From assembly GCA_044225565.1 (NCBI GenBank), contig JBGAIL010000003.1:1-56420 (forward strand): DNA of 56,420 nucleotides, given 5' to 3'. The position numbers and the translations under genes are program-made. The notes beneath the pieces are model-generated. The model saw only the letters and a list, made by a program, of their open reading frames with translations, had not been told where the DNA came from and made no database searches. The DNA is from CAVXAE01 sp044225565. GTDB taxonomy: Bacteria; Pseudomonadota; Gammaproteobacteria; Steroidobacterales; Steroidobacteraceae. Below, piece by piece: positions 9,249-18,046 of this stretch (within the stretch, counting starts at the first letter, position 1; each line of letters opens with the position of its first letter).

Positions 9249-11258
9249 TCAGAAGGCCGCGCGCACCATCAGCCGCACCTCGCGGCCGGGCAGGATCACC
9301 TCGTCCTTGTTGAGCGCCAGGGCATTGCGCTGCACGGAGTCGGTGAGATTCTTGCCGATGAGCGCGACTTCGACTCCGGGGTTTGCGGAGAAGGGCCGCC
9401 AGGCGGCCTGCGCATCCATGGTGAGGAAGCCTGCCGTCGGCGTTTCCGCGACGCCCACCTTGTTCTGCCGTCCGGAGTACTTGAGCATCAGGCCGGCATC
9501 GACGTTTCCGCCGTCCCAGTTGAGCCCGGCACCCACGTGCCACGGTGTGATGCGCGGAACGTTGGTGCCGTCGTCGAGCCTGGCGCGCACATAGTCCGCC
9601 AGGGCCGTGGCCTGAATGCTTCCGCGGCCGGCGTTCAGCAGATCGAAGACGCCTTTCGCTTCCGCGCCCCAGAATCTGGCATCGTCCTGCAGGTACACGA
9701 GCTCCTTGCTCTCCTCACCGTCGCCCGGCACGCAATTCCCCTCCTCATCGCAGGTCCTGCCGGTGAGCGAGCCGAAGATGTAGTCGCTGAACCTGGCGCC
9801 CCAGACTGCACCCTCGAAGCGGGCGCGGCTCAGCTGCGATCGCAGCGTGAACTCGAGGGAGTTGGCCCGTTCGACATCCAGCGAAGGGTCGCCGGTCTCA
9901 TAGGTGGCGGTTGCTTCGTGGGGGCCGCGTGCGTAGAGCTCCGTCTGCGCGGGAGCGCGGGCAGCGCTGGATAACGTGACTCCGAATCGCAACGCCCGGG
10001 AGGCATCGTACAGCAGCCCGACGGAAGCGCTGATCGGCGTGAAGGAACGCGATGTCGGGCCGCTGAGTGGAGTGCCTTCGATGTCTGCATCCTCCACGCG
10101 GGCACCCGTATGGAGATGAATGCGATCTCCGATGGGCGCATCTCCGAAGAAGAATACCGCTGCGGATTTCGTGGTTGCCGGCAGCAGGTAGTCCTCCGCC
10201 TCGCCCAGCGCGGAGAAATCCTTGCGATGCAGCTGCACGCCGAGCGCGGACGCAGAGAACGGACCCGCCGCTCCGAAGAGCGCTTCGGCGCGGCCTTCCC
10301 ATTCGCGGTTCTTGAAAGTGGCGGCCGCCACGCCATCCTCTTCCCGCTCACTGTGCTCGTAGTCTGCGTATCCGCCTTCGACGGTGATCGTCTGCAGAGG
10401 GCCGGCGCCGATGGCGAACGACGACCGCATCAGCTCCTTGGTCTGCTTCATGTCGATGTAGGCATCCTCGCCAGGGATGCCGTACACGGCGTCGTACTGA
10501 ACGACCGCGGCGCCGATGCGGTTGTCTCCGAAGAAGTACGAGCCGCCCAGGGAATAGCCGTCTCCGTCGAAGAACGAATTGCCGAGGATGCCTCGCGGCG
10601 TGTCGTAGTCGTCGGCCTTGCGCTTGTAGCCGTCCGCATGGAGCGCAAAAGAAGAGCCCAGGCGCGCATCCAGGAGCGCCGAGCCCTGGCGGGTATCGGC
10701 GTTGGTGCCGTAGAGCCCGCTCACTTCGCCGGACAAGGATTCCTCCGGCAGTTGCGTCGGCACCCGGTTGTTGATGGCATTGACGACCCCGCCGATCGCC
10801 TGGCTGCCGTAACGCAATGTCGCCGCACCGCGAACGACTTCGATGCGCTGGGTGGCCAGCGGATCGATGGGGATGCCGTGATCCGGCCCGAGGTCCGAGA
10901 CGTCGAAGCTGCCGATGCCGCTCTCGAGCACGCGCACGCGATTGGCGTCGAAGCCCCGGATGACGGGACGGCTGGCGCCAGCCGCGAACGAAGTGCCCGA
11001 GACGCCGGGCGTGTAGGCGAGCGCGTCCGAGAGATTGGCGCCGCCGGCTTCCAGGATCTCGTCGCGACTCACGCTGTCGACGAGCGTGGCGAGCTTGTCC
11101 TGGTCCGTGATGGGCGAGGCGGTGACGACGACGGTTTGAGGAGGGGATGCTTCGTCGTCCGCCCAGGCGGGGGCCACCGTCGCGAACGTGGCGAGCGAGA
11201 GCGAAATGGAAATCGAAAAGGCGCGGGCGCGCGCCAGCGGAACGCAGTTGCTGTTCAT
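9249..11258 (-). CDS. znuD: ZnuD-like TonB-dependent receptor (zinc/metal uptake)
   Basis: 669-residue outer-membrane receptor without STN domain. Start at 11258 (MNSNCVPLARARAFSI) gives a signal peptide ending near APAWAD; AAGG lies about 10 bases upstream. The TonB box is QTVVVTASP. The plug has the ZnuD-like run RPVIRGFDANRVRVLESGI, then DLGPDHGIPIDPLATQRIEV and RGAATLRYGSQAIGGVVNAI; the barrel ends in EVRLMVRAAF with the usual terminal Phe. ZnuD receptors import free or loosely bound zinc. The gene lies 89 bases downstream of a small DUF2946-like gene on the same strand. No Zur-like operator was recognised. Other metals (copper, nickel) are possible. Confidence 0.82.
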   Translation of the reverse strand: MNSNCVPLARARAFSISISLSLATFATVAPAWADDEASPPQTVVVTASPITDQDKLATLVDSVSRDEILEAGGANLSDALAYTPGVSGTSFAAGASRPVIRGFDANRVRVLESGIGSFDVSDLGPDHGIPIDPLATQRIEVVRGAATLRYGSQAIGGVVNAINNRVPTQLPEESLSGEVSGLYGTNADTRQGSALLDARLGSSFALHADGYKRKADDYDTPRGILGNSFFDGDGYSLGGSYFFGDNRIGAAVVQYDAVYGIPGEDAYIDMKQTKELMRSSFAIGAGPLQTITVEGGYADYEHSEREEDGVAAATFKNREWEGRAEALFGAAGPFSASALGVQLHRKDFSALGEAEDYLLPATTKSAAVFFFGDAPIGDRIHLHTGARVEDADIEGTPLSGPTSRSFTPISASVGLLYDASRALRFGVTLSSAARAPAQTELYARGPHEATATYETGDPSLDVERANSLEFTLRSQLSRARFEGAVWGARFSDYIFGSLTGRTCDEEGNCVPGDGEESKELVYLQDDARFWGAEAKGVFDLLNAGRGSIQATALADYVRARLDDGTNVPRITPWHVGAGLNWDGGNVDAGLMLKYSGRQNKVGVAETPTAGFLTMDAQAAWRPFSANPGVEVALIGKNLTDSVQRNALALNKDEVILPGREVRLMVRAAF

Positions 11259-11347
11259 TGTGAAAGACCTTGCGAATGACCGGAAAGCCCGCACGCGAAC
11301 GTCGCGCGCAGGGTGGGCCACGGCGCGTGCGCCGCGGCGATGGGAGC

Positions 11348-11644
11348 TCAGGTCAGTTCGAAGGCGGGCGGGCCGCGCGGCAGGCGGCTATCGACGTTGC
11401 GGCGGACCGCACGGACGACCGAGGTCGGCTCGATGAGCCGCCGTACGGCCAGAACGGGCTTGCCGACCACATGGGGCGCAGCAGACGGCCCGCTCGTGCT
11501 GCTGAAGTGCGAACAGAGATCGCAGTGCCCGGCCTTGTGCGGTGCCTGTTGCCCTTCGCTGTGCGACAGGTACGCCGTGGAGCCGCACAGCAGTGCTGCG
11601 ACGGCCAGCGCGGCGATCCAACGGCGGAACAGGGTCAACTGCAT
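11348..11644 (-). CDS. small DUF2946-like protein
   Basis: 98-residue protein starting at 11644 (MQLTLFRRWIAALAVAALL), with one N-terminal hydrophobic segment (signal peptide or anchor), a short HKAGHCDLCSHF stretch holding two Cys and two His, and a C-terminus DSRLPRGPPAFELT. The HCxLC motif and the RGPPA ending fit small exported DUF2946-type proteins, often found beside metal-receptor genes. It is co-oriented with, and 89 bases upstream of, the ZnuD-like receptor, suggesting a shared transcript and a metal-related role (inference). Function of the family is not known. Confidence 0.7.
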   Translation of the reverse strand: MQLTLFRRWIAALAVAALLCGSTAYLSHSEGQQAPHKAGHCDLCSHFSSTSGPSAAPHVVGKPVLAVRRLIEPTSVVRAVRRNVDSRLPRGPPAFELT

Positions 11645-11707
11645 GACCGGGGGAATGTACCGCCTAACTCGAGCGTGCGCCACCGCCGGTGGGTGAGGAG
11701 GTATTCG

Positions 11708-12823
11708 CTAGAACGGGAAATGCGCCGTATCCGGTACCAGCACGGCGCTCTTGGCGCTGGGCGTCGTCACCGTGGTGCTGGTGCCGGTGTTGCAGGCGAC
11801 ATCGGCAGGGTTCGCTCCAGGGCCCGTCGCGGCACCCCAATAGATGCGGTCCGCCACGATCCTGGTGTTCGACTCGTTGCTGATCCCGCAATTCTTTGGG
11901 CGATCGACCGCCGTGCCGTTTCCGTAGAGGTTGCTGTTGCGGACGTTGACGGCCGTGGGCCCGGTCGTCCCGGAGCCCTGGAGGAGCCGCACACCCGTCA
12001 CGAGATTGCCGATGGCGGAATTCTGGTCGAAGAGCGAGATGGGGCCTTGAAACTGGAAGCCGACGAGGTTTCCGGTCGAGACGTTCTGCTGCACCCGCGG
12101 AGCCGGCTTGCCCGTCAGGCCTTGAGCGGAGAATCCGACTCCGTTGCCTTGGGCCGCGTTGCGGATGAAGTCCACCGGGCGTCCGGCGCTCGCGAATCCC
12201 GTCTCGTTGGACAGAGCCAGGTTGAGCTGAACGAGCACGACTGGCCCCGTCGAGCCGATCTGGAATCCCGTCCCGTTCCCGGATGCGATGTTGCCGCCGA
12301 TCTTGACGCGGTCACCCGCCGTGGCGGTGATGAGGCCGGCTGAGCGCCGGGCGCCGATCAGGCTGAACCCCTGGCTGCGGCGACCGAACTCCACGCCTGG
12401 AGAAGTGATGATCACCGGAGCATAGGACTCGAGCGCGGTGTTCGAGGAATTGCGGCTCGACGCGTCGATGCGCGTGATCGACGCGCCGTAGAGCGAAAGG
12501 ATCGTGAGCGGCTTGTTGACCTCGACGAGGCAGTCCCGTCCGGAAGTCAGGTAGCCGGTCTCGTCTCCAGGGCTGATCAGCGCCCCATCGCCGTCGATAT
12601 CACCATAATCTCCGGGGCCGACGAGAATCGTGTCTCCGCTCGATGCGTTTGCGATCGCTTGCGTGATCGTGCGGCACGGCGAGGCCTGCTTGCCGCAGGT
12701 GGTGCCGTCGATGCCGTTCGTGGCCACGTACCACCGCACGCCCGCGGCATTTGCGGTGCCTGCGACGCCCAACGCGGACATCGCGACGATCGAAGCGAGG
12801 GCTACGGAAATTCTCGGTCTCAT
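11708..12823 (-). CDS. secreted right-handed beta-helix protein
   Basis: 371-residue exported protein. The start at 12823 is preceded by AAGGACG at good spacing and gives a signal peptide (MRPRISVALASIVAMSALGVAGTANA as two overlapping parts, cleavage near residue 26). The mature start carries a Cys pair and the hallmark PCRTITQAIANASSGDTILV of pectate-lyase-like/DUF1565 parallel beta-helix proteins. Repeated short turns follow (SGNGTGFQIG, QGNGVGFSAQG, STGNLVGFQFQG, IGNLVTGVRLL, YGNGTAV), consistent with coils of a parallel beta-helix. No catalytic residues were recognised, so it may bind or be a surface protein rather than an enzyme. Confidence 0.8.
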   Translation of the reverse strand: MRPRISVALASIVAMSALGVAGTANAAGVRWYVATNGIDGTTCGKQASPCRTITQAIANASSGDTILVGPGDYGDIDGDGALISPGDETGYLTSGRDCLVEVNKPLTILSLYGASITRIDASSRNSSNTALESYAPVIITSPGVEFGRRSQGFSLIGARRSAGLITATAGDRVKIGGNIASGNGTGFQIGSTGPVVLVQLNLALSNETGFASAGRPVDFIRNAAQGNGVGFSAQGLTGKPAPRVQQNVSTGNLVGFQFQGPISLFDQNSAIGNLVTGVRLLQGSGTTGPTAVNVRNSNLYGNGTAVDRPKNCGISNESNTRIVADRIYWGAATGPGANPADVACNTGTSTTVTTPSAKSAVLVPDTAHFPF

Positions 12824-12934
12824 ATTCGTCCTTTGAATGGTTCTTATGCGCGCCGAGTGCAACGCGGGCATCTTAGAGCATTATTTCCAGTGCGCCAACA
12901 AGGACGCCAGCTCCGGAGAAACGAGCACCTGTCG

Positions 12935-12950
12935 GACGCATCGATGCGTC
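12935..12950. promoter_or_regulatory. perfect 16-base palindrome
   Basis: GACGCATCGATGCGTC is a perfect palindrome, 112 bases upstream of the beta-helix gene start and in the space behind the SMR gene stop. It could be an operator; no regulator is linked to it. Confidence 0.3.
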
Positions 12951-13030
12951 ACCTGATCGCACCGCAGCATTCGGGTAAGCGGAACCTCACCCCGCTCCAG
13001 CGCTGCGGGACACCGATGCCCGCATGAGCC

Positions 13031-13351
13031 TCAGTGGCTGCTTGCCAGCTTCATCAGCACGATTCCGGCCACGATGAGCGCCGCGGCGACGCACCGCATG
13101 AGCGACAGCGATTCCCCCAAAGCGATCACGCCCACCACGAACGACCCCGCCGCTCCGATACCCGTCCATATCGAGTAGGCCGTGCCGAGCGGTAGTGTGC
13201 GCATGGAAACCGACAGCAACACGACGCTGGCAATCATGGTGACGACGGCGATGGCGGCCGGTCCAGGCAGCGTGAACCCGGCGGACTTCTTCAGAAAGAA
13301 CGCCCAGGCAATCTCGAGCAACCCGGCGAAAGCGAGCAGAATCCAGGGCAC
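13031..13351 (-). CDS. sugE: SMR-family exporter, SugE/Gdx type (guanidinium)
   Basis: 106-residue four-helix small multidrug resistance protein. A GTG start at 13351 is chosen because AAAGGAGAAGG lies just upstream and it gives the usual SMR length. The essential Glu is residue 13 in AGLLEIAWAF; TM2-TM3 carry PLGTAYSIWTGIGAAG, the SugE/Gdx pattern rather than the EmrE one; the last helix is CVAAALIVAGIVLMKLA. Gdx proteins exchange guanidinium for protons. The identification is strengthened by a guanidine-II riboswitch directly upstream (13372-13419). It is co-oriented with the RND pump gene upstream, but the riboswitch indicates separate control. Confidence 0.9.
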   Translation of the reverse strand: MPWILLAFAGLLEIAWAFFLKKSAGFTLPGPAAIAVVTMIASVVLLSVSMRTLPLGTAYSIWTGIGAAGSFVVGVIALGESLSLMRCVAAALIVAGIVLMKLASSH

Positions 13352-13371
13352 GGCCCTTCTCCTTTGCGGAG

Positions 13372-13419
13372 CCGGGTCGTCCCGGACGTCGAACTGGGGG
13401 GATCGCAGGGGTCGTCCCC
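13372..13419 (-). ncRNA. guanidine-II (mini-ykkC) riboswitch
   Basis: On the minus strand two hairpins stand in tandem: GGGGACGACCCC (13419 to 13408) and CCGGGACGACCCGG (13385 to 13372), each with the ACGA loop and G/C stem that define the mini-ykkC/guanidine-II class, separated by 22 bases. The second hairpin ends some 20 bases before the GTG of the SugE-type gene, close to its AAAGGAGAAGG ribosome binding site, which fits translational control. Guanidine-II riboswitches bind free guanidinium and activate export genes. The structure is read directly from sequence; ligand binding follows from the class. Confidence 0.9.
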
Positions 13420-13447
13420 CACGGCACGGGTGATCCCGCGGCACCGG

Positions 13448-16400
13448 CTAGAGTAAGGGTTTCGGCGCGAGTTTCAAGGGAACGAGCCGTCGCACCAGCC
13501 GATATGCGAACCGCGCGCCCGCGATCGTCAGCGCCGCCTCCATCACCGTCATGCAAAACGCCACGAACACCGGCCTTCCCGCCGCCCGCGCGTGAAATTT
13601 CCCCACGGCCCGGTCCCGGGCCGTCTCGATGCTGTCGTAGAACGTCGGCACCACCAGCAGCGTGAGCAACGTCGAAGTGATGGTCCCCCCGATGATCGCA
13701 ACCGCCATCGGGCTGTAGAACTCTCCGCCCTCACCGAGCCCGATCGCCACCGGCATCATGCCGGCGATCAGTGCGAACGTGGTCATCAGGATCGGTCGCA
13801 GCCGCACGCGGCCGGCGTGCATCAGTGCGTCCTCGCGATTCACGCCCGTCGCTTCCTCCTTGCGCGCGCAATCCAGCAGCAGGATCGCGTTCTTCGCTAC
13901 CAGGCCCATCAGCATGATCACGCCGATCAGGCTCATCAGATTCAGCGTGTCCCCCGTGAGCCGCAGCGCGAGCACCACACCGATCAGCGACAGCGGCAGG
14001 GAGAGCATCACGGGCAGAGGCGCCGTGAACGAGCCGAACTGGATCACCAGCACGAAGTACATCAGGGCGATGCCCATGATCAGCGCCGTCGCCATGGTGC
14101 CGAACACCTCCTGCTGGTCGCGCGATGCGCCGCCGAGATCGAGCCCGTAGCCATCCGGAAACGTCATCGCGCGAGCGAGCCTCATCACGTCGGCAGTCAC
14201 CTCACCAGAAGCACGCCCCTGCACGTTCGCCGAAACCGTCACCGTGCGCTTGCCGTCGAGATGCTGGATCTGCGCCGGCCCCTTGTCGTGTGTGATGCGC
14301 GCGATCTGGTCCAGAGGCACCATCATGCCGCTGTCGCCCACGGCCACCGGCAGATGCTCGATGTTCGAAGCGTCCACACGATCGCGCGGATGCAGGCGCA
14401 CTGCAACGTCCCGCGACTCACCTAGCGGATCCACCCAATCCCCCACCTCCACGCCCGCGAATGCCACGCGCAAAGCCTGCGCCGCATCGCCTACGGAGAT
14501 GCCCAGCTGGCTCGCGAGCCCGCGGTCGAGCTCGATGCGGATCTCGTCCTTCGGGTCCTGCTGCGACAGCCCCACGTCCACCGCGCCGGGCACTTCCTTC
14601 ATCTGCTCCATGAACGCGCTCGTGATCTCCATCAGGCGCCGCGAGTCCGGCCCCGAGAACTGGATCTGCACCGGCTTCTCCGGCCCGTTGTTCAGATTCT
14701 CGAACACCACGTATTCCGCGCCGACGAGCCGGGCGAGCTGCCCACGAAGCTCCGCTGCAATCTCCTTGGAAGTGCGCTTGCGCTCGCCGCGCTTGCCGAT
14801 GTCGACCCGAACTTCGCCTCCGCCTTCCTGCACCCAGGAGTCCGTGGACTGAACTTCCGGAACGGCGCGTGCGAGCTCCGCTGCCTTCTCGAGCTTCAGT
14901 TTCGAGTATTCCAGGCTGGCGCTCGAGGGCGTGCGCACGTTGATCACCAGCATGCCCGCATCGGAATCCGGCACGAACGAGGTGCCGCCGAACCGAGCCT
15001 GCACGAACACAGCGACGACCAGTGACAGGATCGCGATCGCCGCCATCCACTTGCGGTGATGCAATGCCCAGGCGATGACGCGCCCATACCGGTGGGCGTG
15101 ATCGTCGAACCAGTGATTGAACCTTGCGAGCCAGGCCCCGATGCCGCGCTTCTGCCGCTCCCGATAGCCGACCGGATCGCCCCAGTACGCCGAGAGCATG
15201 GGATCCAGCGTGAATGAGATGAACAGGCTCACCGCCACCGAGGTCGCCACGGTGAGCGCGAACGGCCTGAACCATTCTCCTGCGACACCCCCCATGAAGG
15301 CGACTGGCACGAACACCGCGATGATCGACAACGTGGTCGCCGTGACCGCGAGACCAATTTCCGCCGTGCCCCTCTGTGCCGCAACCTTGCGCTCCACGCC
15401 CGTTTCCATGTGCCGCACGATGTTCTCGCGCACCACGATGGCGTCGTCGATCAGCACGCCGATCGCGAGCGACAGCCCCAGCAGCGTCATGAAGTTCAGC
15501 GTGAATCCGCACGCCCACACCGCGATGAACGCGGCGATGACCGAAGTGGGTAGCGCGAGCGCAGTGATCAACGTCGACCGCCAGGAGTTGAGGAACACGT
15601 AGACGATCAGGATCGTGAGCCCCGCGCCGAAGATCAGCGCATCGATCACGTTCCGCAGGCCCATCTCCGCATTGCGGCCGCCATCCCAGTTGACGTCGAG
15701 CCGCGTGCCCTCGGGCAGCGTCTTGTTGATCTCCTCCACGGCCTGGCGCAACCTGTTGCCCACGGAGACCGTGCTTGCATCCCGGGCGCGGATGATGGCG
15801 AAGCCCACGTTCAGGTGGCCGTCCCGCAGGCTGAAATCCCGGCTCTCCGCAAACCCGTCCTCTATGGTGGCCACCTGGCCCAGCCGCACGACGTCATCGC
15901 CACGCCGGCGCAGCACGATGTCCTGGAATTCCTCGGGCGATTCGATGCGCCCCACCAGGCGGATGCTTTCCTCGTCCAGCTCGCCGCGCACGCGTCCCAC
16001 GGGCGCCGTGGTGTTCTGCATTCGCAGCGCGTTCACGACATCCGTCACCGAAACGTTGTACTCGCGCAGCTTCTCGGCGCGCAGCAGCACCGAAAGCTCG
16101 CGGTGCAGCGCGCCCAATACGTTCACGACGGCCACACCATCGATGGCGCGGAACCGGTCCGCCAGCACGTCTTCGGCGAGATGCGAGATCTCGGCATGAG
16201 AGCGTGTGTCCGAGGAAAGCGCGATGGTCATCATGGGCTGCTGGGAAAGGTCGAAGCGCGAGAGGATCGGCTCGCGCATCTCGATGGGCAGCTTGTGGCG
16301 CACCGAGGCGATGGCGTTGCGGATCTCGTCCGAGGCCTCGATGAGGTTCTTGCCGAAGTCGAAGATGATGACGATCTCGGCGCTGCTCTCCGCGGCGGTG

Positions 16401-16645
16401 GAGTGGATCTCGTACACCTGCGGGATGCTCTGCAGCGCCTTCTCGACGCGGGTGATGATCTCGCGCTCCACGGTCTCGGGAGAGGCACCGGGGTAGGGCA
16501 CGGACACCGCCATCACGGGTTGCTCGACGTCCGGCTGCTGGTTGACGCGCAGGTTCCTGAGCGCGAGCAGGCCCATGCACATGAGCAGCAGCACGATGAC
16601 GACTGTGGCCACCGGCTGGCGGATGCTGAAGCTGGAGAGAAACAT
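13448..16645 (-). CDS. RND efflux pump inner-membrane subunit (HAE1 family)
   Basis: 1065-residue proton-driven RND transporter. N-terminal helix follows MFLSSFSIRQPVA; the first periplasmic loop contains VSVPYPGASPETVEREI; the TM4 proton relay is seen as SLAIGVLIDDAIVVRENI (paired Asp) near residue 400; the second half has the matching LPLSLIGVVLALRLTGD and ALIAGMMPVAIGLGEGGE. It resembles MdtB/MuxB-type multidrug pumps. It starts 12 bases after the stop of the adaptor gene, so the two form an operon. No TolC-like outer-membrane channel is encoded nearby, so a channel from elsewhere must be used. Substrate is unknown. Confidence 0.92.
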   Translation of the reverse strand: MFLSSFSIRQPVATVVIVLLLMCMGLLALRNLRVNQQPDVEQPVMAVSVPYPGASPETVEREIITRVEKALQSIPQVYEIHSTAAESSAEIVIIFDFGKNLIEASDEIRNAIASVRHKLPIEMREPILSRFDLSQQPMMTIALSSDTRSHAEISHLAEDVLADRFRAIDGVAVVNVLGALHRELSVLLRAEKLREYNVSVTDVVNALRMQNTTAPVGRVRGELDEESIRLVGRIESPEEFQDIVLRRRGDDVVRLGQVATIEDGFAESRDFSLRDGHLNVGFAIIRARDASTVSVGNRLRQAVEEINKTLPEGTRLDVNWDGGRNAEMGLRNVIDALIFGAGLTILIVYVFLNSWRSTLITALALPTSVIAAFIAVWACGFTLNFMTLLGLSLAIGVLIDDAIVVRENIVRHMETGVERKVAAQRGTAEIGLAVTATTLSIIAVFVPVAFMGGVAGEWFRPFALTVATSVAVSLFISFTLDPMLSAYWGDPVGYRERQKRGIGAWLARFNHWFDDHAHRYGRVIAWALHHRKWMAAIAILSLVVAVFVQARFGGTSFVPDSDAGMLVINVRTPSSASLEYSKLKLEKAAELARAVPEVQSTDSWVQEGGGEVRVDIGKRGERKRTSKEIAAELRGQLARLVGAEYVVFENLNNGPEKPVQIQFSGPDSRRLMEITSAFMEQMKEVPGAVDVGLSQQDPKDEIRIELDRGLASQLGISVGDAAQALRVAFAGVEVGDWVDPLGESRDVAVRLHPRDRVDASNIEHLPVAVGDSGMMVPLDQIARITHDKGPAQIQHLDGKRTVTVSANVQGRASGEVTADVMRLARAMTFPDGYGLDLGGASRDQQEVFGTMATALIMGIALMYFVLVIQFGSFTAPLPVMLSLPLSLIGVVLALRLTGDTLNLMSLIGVIMLMGLVAKNAILLLDCARKEEATGVNREDALMHAGRVRLRPILMTTFALIAGMMPVAIGLGEGGEFYSPMAVAIIGGTITSTLLTLLVVPTFYDSIETARDRAVGKFHARAAGRPVFVAFCMTVMEAALTIAGARFAYRLVRRLVPLKLAPKPLL

Positions 16646-16657
16646 GCGTGCTTGCGC

Positions 16658-17803
16658 CTAGCGCAGGGCGGCCGTTGCGGTGGATGACACTTCGCCCAGG
16701 CTGACTTTCTGGCCGTCGCGCAGGGTGGAGGCGGGGTAGCGCAGGATGCGGTCGCCTTCGAGCAGGCCGGATTTCACCAGCAGCTCGCCGGTGCGGGCAT
16801 CGCGCCGGCCGAGCTCCACGCGCACCTTGTTCACGGAGCGGTTCTTGATGCGCCAGGCGAAGCTGTCGGCGCCGCTGCGAGTGAGAGCGTTTTCGGGGAC
16901 GGTGAGGGCGGCGACGCTCGCGGCTTCGATGTGACCTTCGGCGTAGAGACCAGCGAGCTTCGGCAGCTGTCTGGCGTCCAGGAAGCCGACGAGGACTTCG
17001 ACCTGCCGTGTAGTAGGGTTGGCCGAGGGGCTGACGCGCATGACGGCGCCGCCGAATTCGCGCTCACCGAATCCGTGCACGCGGAACGTTACGCGCTGGC
17101 CGACGGCGATTCCCGCGGCGGAATCCACAGAGACGCGGCCTTCGAAGCGCATGCTGCCGGGGTCCACTACTTTCAATAGCTCTTTGCCGATCTGGGCGGT
17201 GTCGCCTGTGGAGACCTGCCGGTCGCTCACTACTCCGTCGAAAGGCGCGCGGACCTGGGTGCGTTGCAGTTGCTGCCGGGCGGTGACCTCCCGGGTGCGG
17301 GCCATTTCGAGATCGCTCTGGGCGTTGTTGCGGCGAATCTCGGCATCTTCGACGTCTGGCGCAGAGACCAGGCCGGATTCACGGAGCTTGGTGAGGCGCT
17401 GGAACTGCCGCTCGGCTTGGGTGTGAGCCTGCGAGGCGGAGCGGGCGGAGGCGGTCGCTGCGGTGAGGGTATCGCGGATGGCGGTATCGTCGAGGCGGAC
17501 GAGCAGGTCGCCGCGACGGACGGGATCGCCGTTCTCTTTCAGCACCTCGAGTACGACCGCGGAGACTTCGGCGCGCAGGTCTGCGCGGCGTTCGGGCTGC
17601 ACGGATCCGGTGATGGAAGGGCCGGAGGTGGAGCGGTTGGCGCCGAGGGTGAGCAGGTCTTCGGGAGCTATCAAAAGCGGCTTGGCCCGTTCCGCCTCGC
17701 TGGTTTGTGCGCTGTGCGCAACGGCAGCTCCGCTGGTGCCGTCGCAGGCGGCAACCGCGAGGCCGCCCAGGAGGAGGACAAGGATAGGCACGGCACGACG
17801 CAT
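16658..17803 (-). CDS. RND efflux periplasmic adaptor lipoprotein (HlyD/AcrA family)
   Basis: 381-residue membrane-fusion protein linking the RND pump to an outer-membrane channel. The signal peptide ends in a lipobox (LAVAAC, Cys near residue 19), so it is lipid-anchored. A lipoyl/barrel-sandwich half-motif (RADLRAEVSAVVLEVLKENG, then VRRGDLLVRLDDT) precedes a coiled-coil hairpin (about residues 105-165) and the matching second half (VRAPFDGVVSDRQVSTGDTA). GGGGAG lies five bases before the ATG. Followed by the pump gene after 12 bases. No adjacent regulator was found. Confidence 0.92.
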   Translation of the reverse strand: MRRAVPILVLLLGGLAVAACDGTSGAAVAHSAQTSEAERAKPLLIAPEDLLTLGANRSTSGPSITGSVQPERRADLRAEVSAVVLEVLKENGDPVRRGDLLVRLDDTAIRDTLTAATASARSASQAHTQAERQFQRLTKLRESGLVSAPDVEDAEIRRNNAQSDLEMARTREVTARQQLQRTQVRAPFDGVVSDRQVSTGDTAQIGKELLKVVDPGSMRFEGRVSVDSAAGIAVGQRVTFRVHGFGEREFGGAVMRVSPSANPTTRQVEVLVGFLDARQLPKLAGLYAEGHIEAASVAALTVPENALTRSGADSFAWRIKNRSVNKVRVELGRRDARTGELLVKSGLLEGDRILRYPASTLRDGQKVSLGEVSSTATAALR

Positions 17804-18046
17804 AAGAGCTCCCCTGCAAACATCGGTCGAGACCTGCGGGCGCGGACCGCAGCGGCGGATTCACGGGAACCTGCCGTGGGCCTCGGTCGGTTACGGAATC
17901 GCGTATAGATGCCGGCAGCGAAAAATAAGTTGCAGCTCGTGGGACCAACGGGACACGACAGCGTCGCGCGGCTTCCGATCGCCTCTGCCGTCCCGCGCCG
18001 CTACGATAAGCGGATCCTGCCGCACCGTTCGTCCCGAGGTCTGCGA

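Noticed and set aside
11645..11720. Possible Zur operator before the DUF2946-like/ZnuD pair
   Set aside because: No AT-rich palindrome of the GTTATAATATAAC type could be found.
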